From Margaritifera margaritifera (lineage: Eukaryota > Mollusca > Bivalvia > Unionida > Margaritiferidae), in contig JAQPZY010001297.1 of assembly GCA_029931535.1 (NCBI GenBank), forward strand, positions 1,860,001 through 1,924,000: a stretch of 64,000 nucleotides of DNA, given 5' to 3'. This document shows, piece after piece, positions 27,001 through 42,000 of this stretch; position 1 is the stretch's first letter; each line of letters begins with the position of its first letter. A program made the translations under genes and the position numbers. The notes under the pieces are model-generated. The model was not told the origin of the DNA and searched no databases. It saw only the letters and a list, made by a program, of their open reading frames with translations.

Positions 27001-30000
27001 GAACGTTTTCTTTCCTCCAAAACTAAGGCAAAAATCAAATGGTATGTATTAATTTATGTATGTAATTCAGTCAGATAAAAAAAACAACATTTACAGTAAA
27101 CAAAAATTGTCCACATCTGAAAATTGTACAGATTTACCACGCAAAGTTTCAAGAGTAGTAACCTTAAATTTACTACCCAGCCCATGGTTCTGAAAATCAA
27201 CCGTTAATGTTTCAATCTGGTTAGCCAGCTGGCACAAAAAGTGATCAGAAGCACTGCCTTTCTTTTACAATTGTAATTGTCCCTTTGTTATAAATGGAGT
27301 TTCATTGTTGTTTAGAAGTTTAGGAGAAGAATTCACCTCAGGTATTTATCTGCATAATATAGGGTAAGAATTACATTTTTCAAATCAATACAATACACTA
27401 CAAATTTACACCACATTATCTTTGCATTTTAGTTGAGCCCGTTTGGAAGAAGCTTAACATTAGCGATTATTTTGGCATCTGTGTGTGTCTGTATGTCCGT
27501 ACACACTCCAGATTGAGGTCAATGTTAAATCTTTGCTAGAATAAGCTTAGTGTTATAGTTTTAAGTTCCTTAGCTAAATGAAAGGTGGGCTGGACAAAAA
27601 GTAACACAATACACTAGAATTTACACCCACAATATCTTTGCATTAGTTTATTTTGACGAAAACCATAGTATTTGTTGTATAGGCAAGCGCTTTATTAATT
27701 GTACGTTTTATTTTATTCTTGTTTTTGATGCTGCTTTTTTGACACACTTTCACGAATCAATTGTAATTATTTTGTTTCGCTTTTACTAAAAAGGATAACA
27801 TACAACTCCTAGTTTCATTTATTCTATTTGCACTGTCTTTCAGATACGCTAAGATATTGAACAGTAGCTTCTTCATTATGTATGCTATGAAAGAAGATAC
27901 GTAGAAAATTATTCATCAGTGCTTATTTAAAAGGCAATTTATGAAACAAATTTAATAATTTCTATCATTTGCGAGCCTTGCTCACGATTGTAATAAATTT
28001 CATTTTAGGGTGAGAACACAGGAGCAAGATTACTTTTATGACACGATGAAACAACATTGATTTAATTGACGATAATGCAATATCATATAGTGAAATGAGA
28101 TTGAACTGCTTTCAGAAACATGGGGCAATAAACCTATGACTTACGTGATGCCTTTAAACCATTTTTAACATTACGAAGTGTTTTTACATGATAGAATATA
28201 AAATGAATGTATGAGTTTATTAAATTTCACTTCAGTCACACGATAAAAAGTAGAATGGGGTGTGAAAAGTAAAGCTTATAGTGAAACTTTGTACTTTCCA
28301 ATAGGAAACAATATTGTACAGCTAGCCATGCTAAGTATTGTTGCCGTTACTGCCCAATAAAAGACTCAGAGGTCACCGGGGTATTGCCGAGGGGAACTAA
28401 GTAAAAAATTGTTTATTGAAATGAGCCAAGTGTGACATTTAATAAAATAACCTATATGTAGCAATAAAAGTAGATTCTAAATCTAAGATTAATCACATTA
28501 TAACAATAACAGTATGGAATTAATGGTGGGTGGAGGATTGGGTGGTTGTTTGTTTAATTGCATTTTCTCCAAGGTATGTGGTATTTTTAAGTAACATTTG
28601 ATGGGTTGTGGCTGTAATGAAAGTGGCCTCCAAACGACATCACCATTCCAGTTATTGCTGGAATGTCACAACTATGTTTTCACAATAATTTAAAATACAC
28701 GATCTTTGTACTTTGTATTTTCCACTATAAGACATGTATATCATATGATTTATTTATGATGGTCACAGTATGGATTATCAAGTGAATATCGTATTTTCTG
28801 ATTTGTTTTGTTAATGAAGACTTCTGTTTTTGAGCGTTTTTTCCCCCAAGTATTGAGGAAGAAAAAAAAGCGTCAGTGAAACAGGCTATCTGGTATTTGT
28901 ACATTCTCAGATGTGTTCGGATGTTGTGAACAGTTAAAGCCCCAAAGAAAAGTGCAACAGACATATCTCCTTTGTATCATTTAGAGGGACAAACAAACAT
29001 AAGTAAAAATTCATGTAAATAACTCCTTGAACTGAATATAAATTAGATAATTTAATTAGACAAAATCATGCAGTGGATGAAAAATTCATCCATTTAAGAA
29101 AAGAAAAGATTCCAGCCGTTATTGGCAGTTTCTATCCTGACATTTTGCTTCAGATGCACTATCAAAAAGGAAAGTCACATATACTATACTGCATTAAGAA
29201 GAACTATTTGCAGGAAGTGCTTTATGCTCATAATGTTTATGGAGACTAAGAAATATTGAATAAGTACAGTTTATACTTGACTTGTATGCATTTTCCTTTA
29301 TATGATAGAGCTTACACAAGAAAAGCGAACAAGACACCCCAAAACCCCCAAGACCCCCCGCCCCTTATGCTAAGGTTGGCTGCTGTAACTTCTCACAAAC
29401 ATCCGCAAACTTTTGAAAACATTTAAAGCCTTTAGTTTTAATGTTACATTTTTTAACCTGTACTTATTTGCTTTTGTACAATTCCAACTTTGCAGGTCTG
29501 GAAACAAATGTCCCGTTTGGCAGCTTAAAGTAAAGTGATAATTAAGCTGATCTCATAAATATTTTGTAATTTAGCCAGAATTGTAGATGGATCATGATGG
29601 AAAAATTGGAGTCTTGTGAAAGTTGCTTAATGATCTTACTGAGTAAATTTCTGCAAGTTTAACTAGCTCTTATTGCTTACGGTAGTCCGATCAATCTGCC
29701 TCTAGACCTGTATTGATATGCTGACGGTTTAAGGTATTATATCACCTATTCATAAAGTGCTGCAATTATTGAAGATAGATTTGTCCAGAACACTTCAGTA
29801 CACATAGGAGCTGATTTTAGAGACTTACCAGTATATCTTGTGGCTCACGTGTTACGGTCATCTGAAGGGCCTCTGGATGATCTGTACAGCATATTTCCGT
29901 ATCGGATCGTTGACAACTTGTAAATCGAGGTGGAATACGAGAACTCTGCCTCCTGTTGCCGTTTCAAATTACCGGGCTACATCGGTAGATGTTACATTAA

Positions 30001-33000
30001 TATCAAAGAACCAATCAGATGCTATTGTATTCATTTGAAATGGTCATTTTGGTCATTTGATTCGAGACTCTTAGGATTTGTCATGTGACTCGCGTGATGA
30101 AAATCTTGTTTTGTGACTAATATCATGGTTGAACAATGCATCATATTACAAAATGGATTAACTGACTATGTTCTGAGCACTTTGGAATACACCATAGAAT
30201 TAATCCTTCCATTTTGTGATTCGATGTGTTGTACAAAAGCATTATTAACATCTTGATAATTAAGACTCAGTCTTGTAGGATAAGTTTTGTGTTCGCAGCG
30301 TTCACAAATTACCTTATCAATTTTCAGAAAACACAATTGGTTACAAGCTTAGGAGTTAAATGCCATATTTTATTAAATTCTTATATAAAGCTCTGAGTAT
30401 TGTTAATTGTTGACGATATTATGTAGATGGTAGCCATACCATTATTTAGATATAAAAACCATCTTGGCAAATCGTCATGCATTTACATCAGCTTGGACCA
30501 TAACAAATAATAGACTCCATTCTGTTGGTTATGAACCTTTGTTTTGTAACATTTCTACAAGATTTCCCACTAAGAGACCTATTCTTGCAAAACTTAAATG
30601 ACACCAAAAATAATTATGGTTATTGATTCTCAAGTTTCATCGTTGTGCAAAGAAACTTTAACTATTGGGAACGGAGGGGTTAAAATGGATGTAACAGTGC
30701 TGTTAAGTATGAACCAAACTTGAACTCATTTTCGTCACCTTTTTAGAGCCCATTGATTATGGAAGCGAATTCATAATTACTGGTTTACCAAAATATTCTA
30801 GCGTTACTTATAATGTAAAGGAAGAATTTTATTTCTGTGTGGAATTGTAATGACCTCAGGAAATGCTACTCGACTTTATTTCCCATTATATTTTATTCAT
30901 ATTCAAAATCTAGCATAGAGGGTTAATAAAAGTGTGAAAAAAGTCGAGAAGTCAAACAATATAATAAAGACCGTGTAGCCGTATCAGGCCAGAAGTGTAA
31001 ATAAGCAAGTCGATGAATAAAATCAAATTTAACAAATTGTAGCACTCCCTAAGAGCCAGGTGATTGTATAATATTTTAACATCAGAACAATTATTGTGAT
31101 CAGTAGGCAAGGAACACTGTTTAATCTTTCAGATGGTACATATAGCCTTCGGGATCGCACTTGGATTGCCCTGGCTCGTATCTCTATGCTGTGTAACCGA
31201 GCTGAATTCAAGACTGGTCAGGAAGAAGTACCTGCTCTTAAGAGGTAAGTGGTGATATCTCTTTTTACTTTTTTTATTTTGCATGTAAAGCATATTCGAG
31301 ATGTAAGATCACTTTTCTGGTGGCCTTATCATAGTTGATGTAGATGTTGACATTAATTTTCTACATGTAGCTCACTTTCTCTGACACTGTTGCATATACA
31401 GTAATGAAACTGTGATGTTTTGTTCATCATGGAAGGTAATGCTCACCACAGGCTAAAGGAGTCACATTGACCTACTTTTCATGCTCCACTGAAGCTGCTG
31501 AGTATTTAAAATATGCAGGTGAGGCATATAATTCTGTGAATTCTTGTGAATAACTCATTTTGCTAATTCGAGAAGGCCATGGTAGATATGCCTGTCCTGC
31601 ATTACTAGGACACAATATGATGTCATCGTTCTCATGATTTAGTACATGCGTGCTGTATTTTAAGGAAATAAAAAAAACGAAGGTAGATTTCAATATCGTG
31701 CAACCAGGTCTTACATGCAGAAGACGCTTAGCCTTTATTGATAATACTATGATGTGAGAACCTCTAAAATACAATCTGTTTTTGAGCTTATAATTAACAG
31801 TGTCTATGACCAGTAGCTAGTCATTTGAAGTAATCTGGAAAATAATTTAGAATAAAGAAATTTCACCCATAGGGTGGGATTGATAGAATCTTCTCCATTT
31901 GTATGGGCTGGATAGGGAATCCAAACCTCGAAGGATAAGATTTTAAATGTTCAGTTTTACGCGAATGTATGAAAATCTACTAGTTTCAACGCCATTATCT
32001 GAACCATTTCAGGGAATGCAAAGGAGATGCATCTGAGTCTGCTCTATTGAAGTGCGTTGAGTTGTCCATTGGAAATGTCACATCATTCCGTCAAAGGAAC
32101 AAGAAGATTGCCGAGATCCCCTTCAACTTCTCCAATAAGTATCAAGTATCCATCCATAAAACTGAGGATCCTAATGATCCACGCTACCTTTTGGTGATGA
32201 AGGGTGCTCCTGAAAGAATTTTGGACAGGTGCTCCACCTACCTAAGGGATGGGAAAGAATATCAAGTAGACGAACCTTTCATGATTGCCTTCAATTCTGC
32301 CTACCTCGAGTTGGGAAGTTTAGGGGAGAAAGTACTGGGTGAGTTAAGTTGCTTGCTTTAGAGGACCTTAATCGAAGTACTCATTAAATATTAGTGTCAT
32401 CATACTGAGAATACAAATGTACCACAACGTACTGCAGATCAAGATTATTGTCATCATATTGATCACAAAAATGTATCAGAAGCTATTGTAGAGCAAAACT
32501 ATTGTCATATATTGAGCGAACACATTTGTAACAAGGTATTGCAGTGCACAATTGGCTATACGTAACAGAAATTAGTCACATCCGAGATGCTTAATTCATC
32601 GACTGATATTTCAGAGACCTAAAATTTGCACACATTTGTTGCACAAACCTGAAGTGATGGTTTCAAGTTCAAAAAGTTTAATGATTCTACTTACTCAGCA
32701 TTTTATATGACCAGTGTGAGGCAGAATATATTTTGTAGTAAAATCCGTCCAACTGTCTGTTGCCAGTTTTATTTGTGCGCAATAAAACTACAGTTGCCCA
32801 AACATTGCTGATGGTTTGCACTTGGGGCATGGAAGCACCCTATCGATTTTTGGGTCAAGATCACGAAACTGAAAAATAAAATTGGTTTCTGCACACAACT
32901 CGAGTTCTCCAGCATCTATAGTCACCAAACTTTGCGAGTGGCTTGCACTTGGAACTAGGAAAAAAAACCATCATTTTGGGTCAGTGGAAGAACCCTATCG

Positions 33001-36000
33001 ATTTTAGGGTCAAAGATCAGGTCACTGACAAAGAACACAAATGGCGTCTGTACAATAACATCACATTCCTGGTTTACACTTTGTGGATTGCTTTCATTTG
33101 GAGTAAGGAAGATGAATGTTCATATTGGGGCAAAGAGTTCAGTGTCATATTTTAATAAAGAAGAATGTACCTTAATCAAATTTTGTGGACGAGTTGTACA
33201 TCGTTTTTAATTTAGTGTCAACCGGTCAAAGTTCAAGGTCACCGAGTAAAAGAAGATTTTTTTGGCATGATAATTTTGGCTTCTAGACCACATACCTTGA
33301 CAAAAGCTTGTGAAGGGCTTGCACTTAAGGAATGGAAGCGACTTAGTGATTTGGGATCAAAAAAGGCGAGGGTCAATGTTTCTGTGGCTCAGAAAATTGG
33401 TTTTTAATATCAGTTATACGTTAACATGTCACTATTGTTTAGCGTACTCTTTCCGCAATGGAAAAATCCCATCCGCGCTAGATGCACCATCCTTCTGTCC
33501 TAGAACCGTTTAGAACTCGTGCATCAACTCAGTCTGACTTGCCGTTATTTGCAGGGATCCGGGTGACCCAGTGGTATAAGGAGCTCGCTTTTACAGATCA
33601 CTGACATCTCGCCTCTGTCCGCGTGGGATCGAACCTCGGCTGGACTAACATGGGTACGTGAGAAAGCTTGCCAGTAGCTTCTCGTAGGTAGCCTTTTCCC
33701 GGGGATTTCTTGGGTTCTTCCTCCATCAAATATACTGGCCGCCATGTATAGCCTGTCGGGTGCTGAAAAATGGCGTTAAACCCACAAACCACAAACTTGC
33801 CGTCATTGGCCCATGTGCAATAGCGCATCCATATTTTTTGCGGCACCACATCTGAAGTCAAGACGAGGAAAAAAATACTCGCTTTGAGAAAACAATACCA
33901 CAGTGATGGTTATGCAGTATCAGAATCCGATATTCATATTTCTTTATTAGCAAAACATTATCCGTCAGTCGTTAATGATCACAAAAGTTCGTTTTGATTT
34001 TCCGGTAATTATTTGTCAGTGGTATACTCATGACGAGCCACCTACCTACTTACTCATCGTGGGTTCTGGAATTACTTGTAGGAATGTGTATAAATTTATA
34101 ATGGGTGGTCAAAATTATCCATTCATTTGTTTTCACTTTTAGTGTTTACAATTTTATAATTGATATTTAATCAAATATGCGTTATGAACATGTAATTAAT
34201 CTCCTGGCGGCTTTAGTATAGATCACACGTTCCTCCGTTCATTATTTAATACTTGTCGCATTAATATAGTTCATAGAAGTTCCCTTGTTTACAACTCATT
34301 TACGAAACAAAAATATGAATAAATTCTGTGGTTTTTCAATTACAGATAAGTAGTAAGGATAACAATGTGATTGACGCAAACCATCCTGTTAGTATACATA
34401 TTTGTTGTTTGGTCGTGCAAACATTTTCTTGTTTCAGAAATTTCTATTCAGATGTCACAAGTGTGGGTAAATATAGGCATACAGAAAAGACCACGTGGGA
34501 CACTCACACCACATGTATTTCGTGTACAAAAGTGTATATGAATGGATGTTTGTCCAAGATGTTGTCGTGTTTAAACAATACAATCGTACATAAAAAAAGA
34601 AGGAAAGAAGTGCATTCTTCTTCCTCTCCCTCTGAATGCTTAAGATCTATATACTATAACAGGAATCGACTGCCTCTCCCTGATAAATAGGGAGAGACAG
34701 CATCTTCCAGGATATAACTACTGTTACCACCCTTGAGGAGGTAACATCTACTTCTCAGGGGTGATTGCACTCCCCCGAATAAGAATAATGGGCAGAGTCA
34801 ACCCCGATAAGATGGTGTGGTTTATGAGAAGAGTGCAGAATCTATCTTTAAGGGCCGTAAGCTTGCTGGGATCGAGTGGTCCCCCCTCTCAGACTATAGG
34901 AGGGAGGCGAAGCGCCATCCGAAGCACAAACACAGTCTTTCCCCAGTGAGGTGAGGATAGAACTGAAGAACTGAGAACTATTATGGAATATGATTACGCC
35001 ATCTCCCCTCTTTTCGGGAGAGGGTCTAAATTTTCCAGGTACACGAGGTCAATGCGATTAGGAGTTTACGCAACCCCAGTAATGCATCGTTCTAGCTTTT
35101 TTAATTCTGATGAAATTTATTTCCACAGATCAAGATAGCCATTGACTACAGGTGGCCGGTCATTGACTGATCACCAATCACCGGGATCGTTCCGGGTCTA
35201 ATACTTCTGTATCCCACGGAAGTTTGGAACAGGAAGATAATAATGCCTTGTCTACCATAGTAGATCCTCAGGAATTTACTGATGATCAGGAGGAGAGGGT
35301 ACAGCCGTGCCTCCTTGGATCTCCAAACCCCTCGGACCAAGTTTCTCACGTGATCGAAGAGAACACATGGTCATTCGACAAAACTGTAAATAAAGTATAC
35401 CGCCGCATTTCCCCTGATATATGCCATATGCCCACATGCTAGGGTGAAACAAAGATTCTTTCAAGCTTAGAAAGACTTTCGTGAACAATGTATTGAACAG
35501 ACCTTCTCTTGTTTCCTCACTCATTTATTGTCAGAAATCTTACGCAGGAGATAGAAAAAGAACAGGAATTGCTGAGGCAAACTAGGGGGTGTTCAGCCCC
35601 CCCTTTCTGCTATGAGACCTTTAGTATCAGTCTCCCGTTAAAAGGTTCATTTTTCCTCTTGGCCCTTAACCACAACCTCTTGAACGCCGCATCTTCGCAA
35701 GGGAGATTTCGTCGGGCTGTTTGCTCACCTCTCTGTTAACCCTTTACCTCATCGCGTCTGTTACTGTGAAGGCTGTTGATGTGTATGTGTCAAAGTCACA
35801 GAGTGCACTGTTCTATAAACAGAACACATGTTACATAAATGACTGTATGCGAATAGGCCTGCCTATAAAATTTATAGCAGTGCAGTACCCATTAAGTTCA
35901 ACATAAATTTGTAACCATTTTACCTTTTTTGTACATATTTGTATCTATAGATAGGTTTAAGAGTAAAATCTGATCTTTATAGTTGTACAATTATTTTTCA

Positions 36001-39000
36001 CGGAATGTTTTTTATATGATTTAAAATCTTAAGAGTACTCATTCACCCTCAAGCCAATAAAGGTGTGTGGCCAATCGTAGCTGACCTTTCTCAGCTTCTA
36101 AATCTACTGGTTCTTTGTCTACGTCTGTATAACTAACGCACCTGAATTTGATAAATTATCAAAAATCAATGTTGCCTACATCGACATTTGACTGTGTGAC
36201 TTATTGAAGCCGTCATTATCATATTTCGAATCTTCCAAACTCAAGAAAGTGCTGAACGAAATTCGCGGATTCCATTTTGAATAGTAGAGAATCCGACCCA
36301 GTTACTTTAAATAGCAGATTACGACTATTTCTTAAATAGCAACCACGTGATGTGACGTAATGGTTATTTACCTCGATGCCCGTAGTTTCAAATAGGGAAT
36401 TTTCACCAAAGGGGACGCTACGAAAACCAGCTCAAAATAGCTGATGTTTACTGTAGGCGTCAAAACGTGCTTCCATATGAATGGTGCACAGGCGTCCAAA
36501 CGCGCTTGTATGCGAATCGGATGGAGGCGACCATTAGCGCTTCAATGAGAATGCTGTAGAAGCGCCCGAAAGCGCCTGCATGAGGTAAATGTAGAGTCCT
36601 TAATGACTATAGCATAACACTCTGATCTGCTCTCAGTGATTTATTTCAGTCTTTAAGAGGAAGAATTGTTATCTGCTGTTGCCTTGCAACGGTTGTTGTA
36701 GGCTGTAGCAAGACATCAAGGCACATATTGTCTACGGCCGTCGCATTGTCAGCAGAGCTCATTCAACTCCGCAGAGATGTCACTTGGACACATTTTTGGG
36801 CGGCACCGTTGGAATATGAGACTTTATTCGGTGGTCTCATTCCTGCCATTGCATCTCAGGATTTTAAGGGACTGCATATATAGGTCCCTTGCGTTGATTA
36901 ATGACACGTCAAAACTGGCCGAGTAACGAACTCACTAACTCAGCCTTATTGAGCCATGGAGCAATCCTAATTTCCAAAGAAGGGTCTGCAGCCATAACAG
37001 CAAGTAGCCAACACTCCTATAAGCCCCCTATACAACAATCGTACTTGAGATGGAAAGACTGGGCAGGCAAGGGCAAGGCCATGAAGACTACTGTTTTCGC
37101 TCCCTTTCCCATGCCACGAGGGGGGGGGGGAGGAGGGACGGCGTCCCTATGGACACCTCACCTCTCCTGCAGTGCGCACCTCATTAAACCTTCCTTAATA
37201 CAAGTAGATGGTAGATTAGCCATCGTTCAGGGGCCTGGACGAGCATCACGGAAGATCGGTGGGTCTTTTTCCACAATGAAGGAGGGTTTACGTCTGCGAT
37301 TTACAGAACTCCCTACCTCAAGGACACCCATCTTCTTCTATTGTCAAATGTAATTAAGTTAATGGAAGAGGTGCACATTCTTCTTCAGGGTTTAAACAGC
37401 ATTCTACTCCCGATCATTTATGGTCCCCAAACGGTCAGGAAAATGAGGCTGATATAGATATTTCACACCTAAACACATTTTGCGAGAGGAAACCTTCAAG
37501 ATGGAAACTGCAGCATCAGTTCAGAATGCTATTAGACCAGTATACTGGGCAGTTTCTACTGATCTTCAGGATGTGTATTCCACATCCAGATTCTTCCATC
37601 GCACAAGAAATACTTCCGGTTTTCGATCGGACAGGAAGTATTCAATTCCGAGCCATGCTTTTCCGTCTAGCCTCAGTGCCTAGGGTCCTCACCAGAGTTG
37701 TGAGAGCAGTAGCCCTTGAGGTATGTGGGTATTCTGCTCATCCATGACCTCGATGACTGGCTGCTGCACAACAGCAGCAAACAGTCACTATTATTTCATA
37801 TGACCAGATGTTGATCTGTAGTGAATCTGTTAGGATTTATTCCTAAATCTAGACAAATCAGATTTCATTCCTTCTCAGGAATTCGTGTACATAAGAATGA
37901 ATTTCCTTACCTTTCTGGGTCAGATTCCTGTTTCCCCAGAGAGGATACGCGAGGTCCTGGAATTGTTGAGGTGTTTACAGGCCAAGGCTCCTTGTCAGCT
38001 TGCCTATATCTCTCGTATCTGTGAACCTTGAATTCCACAGTGGACCTGATATTCCTTTGGAGACTCCATTTACATCCTCTTCTGTTGGCAGTCTAGAAGC
38101 CACACAAGAATTCGCTTTCAGATCGAATTTCTGTAGGGTCGACTTTTCAGTACTACCTCAAGTGGTGGTACAATCAAGACAAGATTCTGATGGTAGTTCC
38201 TCAGCATGACCCCAAATCGCACTCCTATCTGTACACACATGCGTCAGATACACGGAGGGGACTGTGTTCTTTGCCCTGAAAGTGTACATGGATCATGCCA
38301 AGGGGCATTGTATCATGGTCTCCTCACAAAACACAGCAGTGTTAGCATACCGCAGACGACAAGGAAGTACTCTTGTTTCTTCTCTCTGCGTTGAAGTCTG
38401 GAACCTTCTTCGCTGGGCAGTGTCAGAAGGGATTATACTCCGTGTTCATCACATTCAAGGATGAAAATATTATTGCGGACAGTTTCTCCAGAACAGCCAA
38501 GGAAGTCCTAACAGAATGGTCTCTACATCAAGACAGATGCAGACTCTGTTCATTCTATGGGGAAAAACCTCAAGTGGACTGTGTGCAGCGAAGCTTCTGT
38601 TTATGTTTCCCCTTTCCAAGACCAAAAAGCTTGACCAGTGAATTCGTCCCGCCTGAGATGGGATCGACTGTTTGCGTATGCATTCCGTCCCTTCAGTTTG
38701 ATTCCACAGGTATTTCACGGCTAGGATTATCCTCATATCACCCCGGTGGCCTCAAAGGTTTTGGTGCAACGATCTCTTCAACCTTTTTACCGACCAACCA
38801 AGGGTGTTACCTCCGTGGAAGAAATTGTTTTTGCAACACAAATGTACTCTGTTTCACACCAACCCTCAGAGTTTCCACCTTCACGCTTAGGTCATCTCAA
38901 GAGATCTATATACCAGGTGAACTTTTCGAGCAAGGTTGCCAACTGCATTATTCAGGCCCTGAGACGTTCTACAGGTAAGGCCTATGGTGCAAAGTGGAGA

Positions 39001-42000
39001 ATCTTTTGTGATTTGTAAACTAGAAAACACATTTGCACTAGCCCCTGCAGCACTCTTGCCGCATAAACAGATTTTCTACTCTTCTGTTTTGCGGAAAGAT
39101 CTTGTTTGGACTCCACAAGCAAATACAGTAAGGCTGCCCTTCATACATTCTTAAGTTCTCCAAAGGTCAGTCCGTTGGCTCAGATCATCCTTTGGCGACT
39201 CTTATGAAGAACTTGGAGCTTTAGAAACCGCTGTCTCGCTCATTGGTGCTAAGATTGAATTTCTTATGTGTCTTGTGGATTTTTACAAAAAAAACATTTA
39301 TGAACCTTTGAGTGAGGCTTCATTCGGAAATCTTGTACTTAAAACCACATTTCTTCTAGCTGTAGGGAACTTCATGTTTTATCAATAGAGTAGGATGTTA
39401 TGGTTCAATGAGAATGACGATTTTGTTTGGCTGGTTATATCAGCTAGGTTCCCTTGCAAAAAGCTAGCTTTCATCAGTACTTCATCCCAGATAGAGATCC
39501 AGTCTCAGTCATATCTGTGATGATTGCGATCAGGACAGACTCGTTTGCCCTGTTTGGGCACCTAAGTTCTATTTAGCAGTTGCTAAATTGCGAAATAAAT
39601 TTAGGAAAAGGTTTTTGTTTCCTTTAAGGGGCTTAGCTGATATTTCATCATCCACCGTCTCTAGATGGAATTCGCTCAAAGCGTCAAGAGACTTTATTGC
39701 TCTCACTGAGAGAGAGACCCCTCATTCATGAGGATAAAAGACCATGAAGTTAGGGATATCGTTCCTTCTTGGGCCTATCTCAAGCATTTATTTTTGGAGG
39801 CTGTTATGAACGCTGCGTTTTGGCGATCGCACACACGATCTTCTCATTTTACTTTCAGTCCGTATCAAATCGGAGCCAAGGTATTTATTCTCTGGGTCAA
39901 ATAGTTGCTGCACAATGATCCTGACTGCTGTTTATAGCAGCACTGAGTTGCTGGGCTACAAGGTGACTAACATTTTCACTTTTTACTCCGTGACAGTCCA
40001 TCCTTACTGACAAAATCAGCTAAGTAATAATAACAGGCAACATATTAACGATATGAAATAGTATTTTGTTTGAGAGGGGGTATTAATTTTAATTATGTAA
40101 TACTTACTTGTCACAATTAGATGCCCTCCTTTCATCCCGCTCTCATGTCCTTCATTAGTCAATGTCCTCGAAAATAACGAGGATGCACTATTGCGCATGG
40201 GCCAATGATTGCAAGTTAGATTGGCTTGATGCACGTGTTCTAAGAATTTCTAGAACAAGAGGATGGTGCATGTAGCACGGATGAGTTTTTACCATTGCGG
40301 AAAGAGTAACATAAACAATAGTGACAGGTAAGTATTACATTAAAATTAGTTCATACCCACTAAAAAGCTACATTTTGCACAACAACTTTTGTTCTAGAGC
40401 AAGGTCCTTCACCAAACTTTGTGGACGGTTTGTGCTTAGATTAAATAAAAAACCTTTAGATTCTGTGGTTTAAATGACATATGTCCCGGTTATGGTAAGT
40501 CTAGTAAGAAATAAAGGTTGCTGCTCATTAGGTTTAGTTCAAGACCGCATAAATTGAACAACGGTCAAAGACATTGGGACCCATTGTTCAATAATCTCCA
40601 GAGTCAACCATACCCTATCAGTGCCTACATCAAGGAGTATTAAATATAGTGTGGACATATACTCTGTCATTCATAGTACTCTTGTCAAAGCTTGCGGACG
40701 TGTTTCTGTTTAGTTTTGGGTTTCAATTTGAGCTGTCATCACTATACAATTCTAGCTTTTACGTACAAAATCAGAATTGTTGGTATTTACATATATATTT
40801 GCAGGTCTAGAATTTAACATAAATTTCTTGGTAACCATTAGGACTAGTAGATTGAAAAACTTACTACTGATGAACCTTCACTAGTCCTTCTTCAATAGCT
40901 GACTGGCGACAACTGAAACGTTTCTACCTATTGAACTATTAAAACAATAAACAATTCTAGTCCGATTGGAAAATTATTAGACTCGGGCTAACCGACTCCC
41001 GCAAAGTTCGAGTCCTGATTTGCATACCTGAATAAAAGGTGAAGAAAATTTGAGGAAATTAAAACAAGACCCTTTTCAGGATTCTGTGATTACTTCCTTC
41101 CCACGGATCAGTTCCCACCGGGCTATGAATTTGACCCAGACGAGGAAAACTTCCCCTTGACTGGTTTTAGATTTGTCGGTCTGATGTCCATGATTGATCC
41201 ACCCAGAGCAGCTGTACCTGATGCTGTTGGCAAATGCAGGAGTGCTGGTATCAAGGTATGGAAATGAAGCAATATCACATTTTACTCCCTATTAAGACTC
41301 AGACAATCTATAGGTATCATGCGTTGTTCCAAGACTTCGTGCATGCTTGATGCTTGATGATGTAACTTGCAAACTTTTATATTTTTCTTGTTAAATATCC
41401 ACTAGATACAGTGAATTATCTTAATCATGGTGAACTTCTAAAACAGAACATTTATTTTTGCCAGATAATCAAATAAAGTAAATAACAAGTTAAGTGTAAC
41501 TTTTATTAACAAAGCTGAACATTTCCCCAATAAAACTTAAAATACATGTAGTGATAAACATTTAGAATTTTGTTGACTATTACTAACCAAGTTGTGTTCA
41601 AGTCTGAACATGCTTAGTACTTGCAAACATGAGAATTAAAAGTCTGAAATAGAAATGGGAAGGGAATGAGTTTCATCTGCCAGAAGCTATTGAAATGGAA
41701 ACATGCCTTCTACTGCAAAATCATTGTTCAGCAACACATCTTAAACTGCCACTGTTACTGTGCGAAACAGCCTTAACTATCATTGGTACATCGCATTTCA
41801 GCAAAACAACCTCAAGTGCCACTGGTACATTGTATTGCCGCAAAACAACCTTAACTGCTCATTGGTAAGTCGTATTTCATAAAAACAGCCTTAACTTCCA
41901 CTGGCACATTGTGTTTCATGCACATGCTTAAGAGATTACGTTTCATGTTAAACATTTCAAGGATGCCTCAGGCATCATTCTACACAACATTTGTAACGGA

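Larger units (their letters stand above)
34440..37000 (+). pseudogene. DIRS copy C gag-like ORF1 remnant, interrupted
   Basis: The Cys block is degraded at about 34455-34560 ([20 protein letters not shown]). A conserved block at 35224-35700 includes [20 protein letters not shown] and ICHMPTC. The frame is cut by the TTAA-flanked insertion at 35740-36600 and resumes at 36605 in the segment parallel to copy A 7800-8030. Frameshifted. Confidence 0.65.
33390..40365 (+). mobile_element. DIRS-like retrotransposon copy C, most complete copy, carrying two nested insertions
   Basis: The left terminus at 33390-33850 (TGTCACTATTGTTTAGCG, CTTTCCGCAATGGAAAAATC, GCTAGATGCACCATCC) is the inverted complement of the right terminus at 40105-40365 (GGATGGTGCATGTAGCACGG, CATTGCGGAAAGAGTAAC, ACAATAGTGACAGGTAAGTA). 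Order: gag (34440-37000), reverse transcriptase (37260-38100), RNase H (38130-38600), linker, tyrosine recombinase (38860-39905). Subtracting the SINE and the 35740-36600 insertion leaves about 5.8 kb, normal for DIRS. Stops and frameshifts make it inactive. Confidence 0.9.

Noticed and set aside
33598..33861. Minus-strand frames of 66-87 codons
   Set aside because: They lie within SINE copy 3 and the DIRS terminus.
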